DNA of 64,000 bases, from NCBI GenBank assembly GCA_902632605.1, contig CACPDB010000002.1, positions 1 through 64,000 on the forward strand, read 5' to 3'. Under the pieces are notes generated by a model, which was given only the letters and a program-made list of their open reading frames with translations, was not told the DNA's origin and searched no databases. A program made the position numbers and the translations under genes. Source of the DNA: an uncultured SAR86 cluster bacterium. GTDB taxonomy: Bacteria; Pseudomonadota; Gammaproteobacteria; Magnimaribacterales; AG-339-G14. Of this stretch, positions 57,864 through 64,000 are shown piece by piece (within the stretch, counting starts at the first letter, position 1; each line of letters begins with the position of its first letter).

Positions 57864-58841
57864 ATGATAAAAACGAAAATCACCGAAATGTTCGGTATCG
57901 AGCATCCAGTTATTCAGGGAGGAATGCACTACGTAGGTTTTGCAGAAATGGCTTCTGCAGTTGCAAACGCAGGCGGGCTAGGAATCATTACAGGTCTGAC
58001 CCAAAAAACTCCTGATGATCTAGCTAAAGAAATTGCAAAATGTCACGAAATGACTGATAAGCCTTTTGGCGTAAATTTAACTTTCTTACCTGGCTTTCAA
58101 GAGCCTGATTATCCTGGTTACATCAAAGCAATCGTTGAAGGAGGAGTAAAAATAGTCGAAACCGCGGGGAGAAGTCCTGAAGCTTACATGCCTGACCTCA
58201 AAGGTGCTGGCATAAAAGTCATACACAAATGCACTTCAGTTAGACATTCTTTAAAAGCAGAAAAAATTGGTTGTGATGCGGTCAGTGTTGATGGTTTTGA
58301 GTGCGGTGGACATCCGGGAGAGGATGATATTCCAAACATGATTCTTTTGCCAAGAGCTGCTGAAGAACTTTCAATTCCTTTTGTTGCTTCAGGTGGTATG
58401 GGTAATGGCCAGCAACTTGCAGCTGCTCTATCCATGGGGGCAGATGGTATCAATATGGGGACAAGATTCATTGCAACAAAAGAGGCGCCAGTTCACCAAA
58501 ACGTCAAAGAAGCTTTGGTTGCTGCTTCTGAATTGGATACCGAATTGATCATGAGACCGTTGAGAAATACTGAAAGGGTTTTAGCTAATGACGCAGTACA
58601 AAAGATCCTTGAAAAGGAAAAAGCCTTAGGTGATGAGATCCAAATCACCGACATCATGGATGAGGTGGCAGGAGTGTATCCAAAAATCATGCAAGAAGGC
58701 ACCATGGATGCTGGCGCTTGGAGTTGTGGAATGGTCGCTGGACTGATTCACGACATTCCTACTTGTAAGGAGTTGGTTGAAAGAATAGTTTCTGATGCTG
58801 AAGAAATTATCAAAAGCAGACTCTCTCAATTTGTAGCTTAG
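57864..58841 (+). CDS. Nitronate monooxygenase/2-nitropropane dioxygenase-like flavoprotein
   Basis: GIEHPVIQGGMHYVG, LANAGGLGIITGLT-type region, CGGHPG, VASGGMGNGQQLAAALSMGADGINMGTRFIAT. Confidence 0.93.
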   Translation: MIKTKITEMFGIEHPVIQGGMHYVGFAEMASAVANAGGLGIITGLTQKTPDDLAKEIAKCHEMTDKPFGVNLTFLPGFQEPDYPGYIKAIVEGGVKIVETAGRSPEAYMPDLKGAGIKVIHKCTSVRHSLKAEKIGCDAVSVDGFECGGHPGEDDIPNMILLPRAAEELSIPFVASGGMGNGQQLAAALSMGADGINMGTRFIATKEAPVHQNVKEALVAASELDTELIMRPLRNTERVLANDAVQKILEKEKALGDEIQITDIMDEVAGVYPKIMQEGTMDAGAWSCGMVAGLIHDIPTCKELVERIVSDAEEIIKSRLSQFVA

Positions 58842-58854
58842 AGCTTAAAAAATA

Positions 58855-58897
58855 AATTCTCTGGAAAGCATTTATGTTTTCTGGGGAATTTTTTTAT
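58855..58897. terminator. Bidirectional terminator between convergent genes
   Basis: AATTCTCTGGAAA...TTTCTGGGGAATT (13 bp including G.U pairs) followed by TTTTTTT on plus. Confidence 0.75.
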
Positions 58898-59751
58898 GCA
58901 ATGGCTTTTATGTAATCAGGACCTAACCCGCAACACCCACCAATAATGGAAGCTCCCAAATCTTCCCACAAATTTTTGTACTCCAGAAATTGCTTTACGG
59001 AAAGATTTCTAGGTTCAACTTGTACATCATTGTCTAAGGTCCAGTCGAAAGGCACGCCAAAAACATTTGGGTAACAGCCGATTGGTTTATCTGTAAGTTT
59101 GGATAATTTTTTAATGCCTTCGGTAATCGCAACCGGATCAGTGCAATTGAAAAGATAAGCATCAGGATTAAAACTTTCTGCAAGCTGAAAGGAATCTTCA
59201 ATGGATTCTTTACTTCTTAGTCTGCCACTTTTATCTTCTAACAAAGTCCACGAAAGCCAAATTTTTTTATCTTGCTTACCCTTGTTTTTTAGTGCTTTTA
59301 AAATATTTGAAGTTTCTGCCATCGAAGAAACAGTCTCGCATAAAAAAATATCAACGAAAGAATTTAGCTCATCAATTAGTTCTTCATAAATAGGTATGGA
59401 ATCTTCTTCATTTGGCACCAAATCCGGTCGATAACTTTCATCAAGAGGCGGCAAACTTCCTGCAACCAAGATTTCTTGACTATTGTTATCAGCTACTTCG
59501 CGGGCAAGAGCGCCGGCCTTTCTTATCAAGTCTTTCATTAAATGTGTTTTGTTCTCTTTTTGCAGGTAACTGGGGATAGTTGAATAAGTATTAGTGGTAA
59601 TGACTTGGGCGCCTACATCAACATAAGCTTGATGTACTTCTTTTACTAAATTTGGAGAGTCAATGAGAAATTGCGCTGACCACAAACCAGAAGAAGGCTT
59701 TTTGGTTCGTTTGAGCAACTCATTGCCCATGCTACCATCTAAAATAATCAC
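58894..59751 (-). CDS. Homocysteine S-methyltransferase family protein
   Basis: ILDGSMGNELLKR, AYVDVGAQVITTNTYS, LCETVSSMAET, IIGGCCGLGPDYIKAI (GGCCG Zn-binding). Confidence 0.93.
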   Translation of the reverse strand: MIILDGSMGNELLKRTKKPSSGLWSAQFLIDSPNLVKEVHQAYVDVGAQVITTNTYSTIPSYLQKENKTHLMKDLIRKAGALAREVADNNSQEILVAGSLPPLDESYRPDLVPNEEDSIPIYEELIDELNSFVDIFLCETVSSMAETSNILKALKNKGKQDKKIWLSWTLLEDKSGRLRSKESIEDSFQLAESFNPDAYLFNCTDPVAITEGIKKLSKLTDKPIGCYPNVFGVPFDWTLDNDVQVEPRNLSVKQFLEYKNLWEDLGASIIGGCCGLGPDYIKAIA

Positions 59752-60200
59752 AGAGATTTTTCAGCTTCTTGATTTATATACTTTTTTAATTGTTCAAGTT
59801 CATCGCAAGAGGTAGGGCATAATTGTTTGAGCTTATTCAAATTGACTTGCGCTAGTCCTAACCGTTTCGTTTCGACAAATAGTTCGCCTTGATACTCTAA
59901 AGCAATTTTATTTTCAGGATCTAACTTCAATGCTTTTTCGTAATTGGTTTCTGCTTTTTTGTAATTTTTCAACTTTCTTTGTGTAAAGGCATAAAGCGTC
60001 CAACCGTCGGCATCTTTTGGTTTGGACTTAGTGTATTTGCCAAGAGCTCTTAACGCCTTTCGATAATCTTCATTTTTTAGATGATTGGTCGCTTTCTCAT
60101 AGAGTTCCGTGGGATCTACCTTTTTATCGTATTTCGCTGTATGCAGCGAAACAGAAAAAACTACAAGGACTAAAAATCCTAAAATTTTAAAAATCTTCAT
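59748..60200 (-). CDS. TPR-repeat secreted protein
   Basis: Signal peptide; KNYKKAETNYEKALKLDPENKIALEYQGELF tetratricopeptide repeats. Confidence 0.85.
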   Translation of the reverse strand: MKIFKILGFLVLVVFSVSLHTAKYDKKVDPTELYEKATNHLKNEDYRKALRALGKYTKSKPKDADGWTLYAFTQRKLKNYKKAETNYEKALKLDPENKIALEYQGELFVETKRLGLAQVNLNKLKQLCPTSCDELEQLKKYINQEAEKSL

Positions 60201-60610
60201 TAATCTCTCAATTTTGTTTCAATATTTAATTGGCCAGCTAAACCAGCCACTCTGTGTTGGGCGCTTTCAATATAATCAGGATCTGAAATCATTTTCAACA
60301 TCGCCTTTCTATTTGGGTACATAGCAATTGCTACTTGATCCCAAAGCTCTTCCACCTCACCTAACATAAGTCTTGTTACATCTGAACCAAAAATGGGTTT
60401 ACCACCTACTTTTTCAAGATGTCCTACCACTTCCTTGCCATAGATTGCATAAGCTTCTCTGCCCGTAAGGTTAGTTTCTCGTTTATCGGGATATTCTGCC
60501 TTTTCTTTGAACTTCAAAAGATTAACCATGAATATAGGTCCATCATGGCCCTCTTCTAGAAACTCTTCCATTTGTTTTTCATTTGGCATCACTTTATTTT
60601 CTACTTTCAT
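60200..60610 (-). CDS. DUF1330-like protein
   Basis: DGPIFMVNLLKFKEKAEYPD...YAIYGKEVVGHLEKVGGKPIFGSDV...YPNRKAMLKMISDPDYIESAQHRVAGL. Confidence 0.8.
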   Translation of the reverse strand: MKVENKVMPNEKQMEEFLEEGHDGPIFMVNLLKFKEKAEYPDKRETNLTGREAYAIYGKEVVGHLEKVGGKPIFGSDVTRLMLGEVEELWDQVAIAMYPNRKAMLKMISDPDYIESAQHRVAGLAGQLNIETKLRD

Positions 60611-60630
60611 TTTTTTAAGCTCCTATTGAA

Positions 60631-61929
60631 TTAAAAATTTTGATATTCTCTTATTGCCTCTTGATCAGCCTTAGCATCCTCTCTGAATGCTTTCCAAGGT
60701 TTGAGATTTAAATCCGGCATTAACCCATTACCCATCTTTTTGATTTGTTGGTAAAACCAAGCTTGGGCACTAAATGCATTAATTGCCTGAATCAATCTGA
60801 AAGGACTGGTTGGTGATAACCACCATGGACCAATTGATAAAGTTTTTTCATACTTAGGTAATTCATCAATCTGTCCAGCTAATAGTTCTTTAATTGCATA
60901 GGGATTAGCACAGAGAGGTCTACCAACTCCAACTATTTCACAGGCTCCGTCTACCAATGCTGCATCCATTCCCTCTTTGGTACGAAATCCGCCGGTTACC
61001 ATCAACGGAATATTTACAACCTTTGCTATTTCCTCTGCATAAGAAAGGAAATATGCCTCTCGAGCAATGGTACTTTCTTTTCTGTTTTCACTTCTCTTTG
61101 GATTGATACTTACCTTGTCCAAGCCTAACAATCTTGGTTGCTCATAAGTTCCACCGGAAATTTCAATATTGTCTATCCCTGAGTCGCTGAACAATTTTGC
61201 AACCTGAATGGAGTCCTCTGGAGAAAAGCCACCTTTTTGAAAATCTGCAGAATTCATTTTTATGGAAATCGCGAAATCGCTGCCCAACTCTTCTCTGCAT
61301 TTTTTGATGATTTCTAGATGGATTCTAGCTCTATTTTCTAATGAACCGCCCCAAGCGTCAGTTCTTTGATTGATATCGGGAGATAAAAATTGAGACAAAA
61401 GGTAACCATGGGCGGAATGCAATTGGATGCCATCAAAGCCTGACTCTCTGGCAATTTTTGCCGTAAATACAAAACGGTTGATGACATCTTGAATGTCATC
61501 CTCAGTCATAGGAATTGGTTTACCATATTTCCTGCCCGGGATTTTTAATTGCACATCCGAAGGTGACATTGGATTCATGTTGATCTCGCCTGGAGTTTGT
61601 CTTCCGGCATGGGAAATTTGCATCCAAAGTCTACTGCCTTCTGCAGTTGCAGCTTCAGCCCATTTTTTTAACATCGGCATTTGTTCCTTATAAGTATCCT
61701 CCTCAATTGCAACATTAGCCGGACCTTCTAGATTATCTCTATGCACTTGGACATTGCCTGTGAGCAAAATGCCTATATCGCCTTCACCCCACATTTTATA
61801 AAGCTCAATATGCTTTTCGTTAGTGAAATTATTGCCCAAGGCAATTCGTTCTGTCATAGCAGCTTTGCAAACTCTATTTTTGATTATCTGTCCGCAAGGA
61901 AGAGTTAATGGATTATTAATTTTTGTCAT
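60631..61929 (-). CDS. NADH:flavin oxidoreductase (Old Yellow Enzyme family)
   Basis: ISHAGRQTPGEIN, SGFDGIQLHSAHGYLLSQFLSPDINQRTDAWGGSLENRARI. Confidence 0.95.
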   Translation of the reverse strand: MTKINNPLTLPCGQIIKNRVCKAAMTERIALGNNFTNEKHIELYKMWGEGDIGILLTGNVQVHRDNLEGPANVAIEEDTYKEQMPMLKKWAEAATAEGSRLWMQISHAGRQTPGEINMNPMSPSDVQLKIPGRKYGKPIPMTEDDIQDVINRFVFTAKIARESGFDGIQLHSAHGYLLSQFLSPDINQRTDAWGGSLENRARIHLEIIKKCREELGSDFAISIKMNSADFQKGGFSPEDSIQVAKLFSDSGIDNIEISGGTYEQPRLLGLDKVSINPKRSENRKESTIAREAYFLSYAEEIAKVVNIPLMVTGGFRTKEGMDAALVDGACEIVGVGRPLCANPYAIKELLAGQIDELPKYEKTLSIGPWWLSPTSPFRLIQAINAFSAQAWFYQQIKKMGNGLMPDLNLKPWKAFREDAKADQEAIREYQNF

Positions 61930-61953
61930 CTTTTTAAATTTATAAAATATATT

Positions 61954-61972
61954 TTGACATGCATACTGTCAA
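61954..61972. promoter_or_regulatory. Palindrome TTGACA-N7-TGTCAA in divergent promoter region
   Basis: TTGACATGCATACTGTCAA between divergent OYE-like and MBL-fold genes. Confidence 0.5.
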
Positions 61973-62020
61973 TAGTTAGATTATTTTAGTATATTTATCA
62001 TTCCAAAGTATGGAGCATTT

Positions 62021-63079
62021 ATGAGAATTTGGAAAATTTTTGGCGTCATTGTCGTCTTATTTTTAGTTGGTTTTGTTTCATTAAGAATTCCTTTTGTACA
62101 AGATTTAGTCATAAAAACAGCTGTTTCAAACTTAGCTACAACCGAAAGTCCTTTTCCCGAAGAAGACGCGCTAAGTGCTTTAATTTGTGGGTCTCGTTCT
62201 CCTTTACCATCTCCTGGAAGAGCGCAAACTTGTGTAGCCGTTAAAGCAGGAGAGGATATTTTTATCGTAGATATAGGTGATGGCGGTAATGTTAACTTAG
62301 GGAAGTACAGTGTCCCAACAAATCAAATTAAAGCAGTGCTATTCACTCACTTACACTCCGATCATATTTCTGACTTAGCCGATCTTCATTTGGCAACTTG
62401 GTTACCAGGCCGACCAAGAGCACTTCCTGTCTATGGACCTGAAGGCACAGACATTGTAACCGCAGGCTTTGAAATGGCATATAAATTAGACTATGGATTC
62501 AGAAATGAACATCATGGTGAGGCGCTTGCGCCAATTAAGTCTGTCGGCTTTGATACAACCATCGTAGATCTAGATAATCCAATCATTTATAACGAAAACG
62601 GTTTAAAAATAACGGCCTTTAAAGTAACCCATGAACCGATTGAGCCTGCTCTTGGTTATCGTTTTGATTACAAAGGAAGATCCTTAGTCATAACAGGAGA
62701 TACTTCTTATGACGAAAATATAGCTCTTAATTCTAAAAATGCTGATGTTTTGATTGCTGAAGCTCAAGCCAACCACATTATAAATGTTATGCAGGCAGCA
62801 CTTTCAGAACGAAATCCTAATCAACCCTTAGTAAAAGTGCTTGAAGATATAAAGACTTATCACATGACGCCAGTGGAGGCAGCTAAACTAGCTAATATAG
62901 CTAATGTTGAACACCTGATTTTTTATCACCTTACTCCAGCTCCACGAAACGGAATTATGGAAAATGTTTTTGTGAGAGGAGTTGATGAGATTAGGACGGA
63001 TTGGACCTTATCTAGAGATGGAACTTTTGTTGTCTTGCCTGTTGGCACTGAAGAAATAAGGGTCTCTGATTTAAATTAG
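62021..63079 (+). CDS. MBL-fold metallo-hydrolase (RNase Z-like fold), membrane-anchored
   Basis: N-terminal TM; VLFTHLHSDHISDL, SLVITGDTSYDEN, LIFYHLTPAP. Confidence 0.92.
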   Translation: MRIWKIFGVIVVLFLVGFVSLRIPFVQDLVIKTAVSNLATTESPFPEEDALSALICGSRSPLPSPGRAQTCVAVKAGEDIFIVDIGDGGNVNLGKYSVPTNQIKAVLFTHLHSDHISDLADLHLATWLPGRPRALPVYGPEGTDIVTAGFEMAYKLDYGFRNEHHGEALAPIKSVGFDTTIVDLDNPIIYNENGLKITAFKVTHEPIEPALGYRFDYKGRSLVITGDTSYDENIALNSKNADVLIAEAQANHIINVMQAALSERNPNQPLVKVLEDIKTYHMTPVEAAKLANIANVEHLIFYHLTPAPRNGIMENVFVRGVDEIRTDWTLSRDGTFVVLPVGTEEIRVSDLN

Positions 63080-63127
63080 AAGTTTTACTTTGATTGCATT
63101 AAGATAATTATCACTCGGGGAGAGAAA

Positions 63128-64000
63128 ATGAAAAAAAATATCAGCGCTTTAATTTTTACGGCATTAATTTTTGTTGGATGTACAGATACTTCATTGGAAG
63201 TGGTGGATTTTTCTATTACAGATAAACCTGCGCCTGGTCCTAGTAAAGACTTTAACGAATTAAGAAATGCCTACTTTGGTGATCTTCATGTTCACACAAG
63301 ATATTCATTCGATGCTTACGTATTTGGTACAACCGCCTCTCCTGATGATGCTTACAGATACGCTAAGGGTGACACTATAAAGCATGCCTTGGGCTTCGAT
63401 ATGAAACTTAGAGAGCCATTGGATTTTTATGCAGTTACCGATCATGGTTTTTTCCTTGGCATGATCCAAGCTTGGGCTGATACCTCAACCTATGCTTCTA
63501 CTCTTCCAGGGGCAGATATTTACCACAATATAAATGCTCCAGAAAACCAGACTTTAGAGTCTTCTGCATTTCGACTTGGTAGTTTCAGAGGTGCCGTTGA
63601 AGCAATCGCAAATCCTTATCCTTGGTATCATCCAAAATTTATACAAGCTTTTCTATCCAATCACATTCAATTAGCTGTCCAGTCTTTTGATGATGAAACG
63701 CATAAATCATCTTGGGCAGATGTAGCAAGAGCTGCTAATGAGCATAATGATCCAGGAAATTTTACAACCTTTATTGGGTATGAATTCACAACTTCTACGG
63801 ATGTAGAAAATGGAAATTTACACAGGAATGTAATCTTTGAAGGATCTAAAGCGCCTGAAAGACCATGGACTAGAATCGATTCAATTAATCCAGAAGATTT
63901 ATGGGCTTGGATGGATAAGCTTAGAGATAAAGGTATAGATTCTATTGCTATGCCTCATAACTCAAATGGGTCAAATGGACAAATGTTTGAAGTAGAACAA
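63128..64000 (+). CDS. DUF3604 family lipoprotein, 3' end cut by window edge
   Basis: MKKNISALIFTALIFVGCTDTS lipobox; NAYFGDLHVHTRYSFDAYVFGTTASPDDAYRYAKGD; DFYAVTDHGFFLGM. Confidence 0.9.
   Translation, partial: MKKNISALIFTALIFVGCTDTSLEVVDFSITDKPAPGPSKDFNELRNAYFGDLHVHTRYSFDAYVFGTTASPDDAYRYAKGDTIKHALGFDMKLREPLDFYAVTDHGFFLGMIQAWADTSTYASTLPGADIYHNINAPENQTLESSAFRLGSFRGAVEAIANPYPWYHPKFIQAFLSNHIQLAVQSFDDETHKSSWADVARAANEHNDPGNFTTFIGYEFTTSTDVENGNLHRNVIFEGSKAPERPWTRIDSINPEDLWAWMDKLRDKGIDSIAMPHNSNGSNGQMFEVEQ

Noticed and set aside
1-64000. CRISPR array
   Set aside because: No regularly spaced direct repeats or cas genes seen.
1-64000. tRNA or rRNA genes
   Set aside because: Intergenic gaps were inspected; no cloverleaf-like GTTCRANNC/TGGNNNAGTGG elements or rRNA sequence recognised, though no covariance model could be run.

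Overview
The window is a 64 kb low-GC bacterial segment. It looks like a streamlined marine gammaproteobacterium, possibly SAR86-like; that is inferred from gene content and order and was not tested. Core blocks: orn (partial), ubiE-ubiB-hisE-tatABC, fba/pgk/tkt (minus strand) divergent from metK-ahcY-argH-lptM-lysA-dapF-DUF484-xerC-HAD, a cytochrome c5/cupredoxin pair, hflX, a CoA-transferase/MaoC/CitE-like lyase trio, dsbA, cytochrome c4, engB, polA, dsbB. On the right side are ordinary metabolic genes: alpha/beta hydrolases, SelO, serine hydrolase, quinone oxidoreductase, GMC oxidoreductase, nitronate monooxygenase-like, homocysteine methyltransferase-like, OYE-like, MBL-fold and DUF3604. 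Between dsbB and an alpha/beta hydrolase (about 28.0-48.3 kb) lies an accessory, defence-like island with three parts. (A) A membrane-centred gene set: KAP P-loop NTPase, small TM protein, zinc-ribbon/coiled-coil/TM protein, two-TM micro-protein, a large protein whose C-terminal ~300 aa read as a pentameric (Cys-loop type) ligand-gated ion channel fused to a ~400 aa PBP-I-like N-terminal region, and a Zn/GRAM-like plus coiled-coil TM pair. (B) A WYL regulator-RmuC / TM0106-type nuclease-helicase module bounded by two near-identical palindromes, CGACA-N5-TGTCG, each exactly 24 nt from a start codon. (C) A DpnII-like GATC restriction-modification operon led by a uracil-DNA-glycosylase-fold gene. 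The pLGIC fusion and the two-operator module are the best candidates for undescribed biology. All family calls come from reading motifs by eye; no database search was run.
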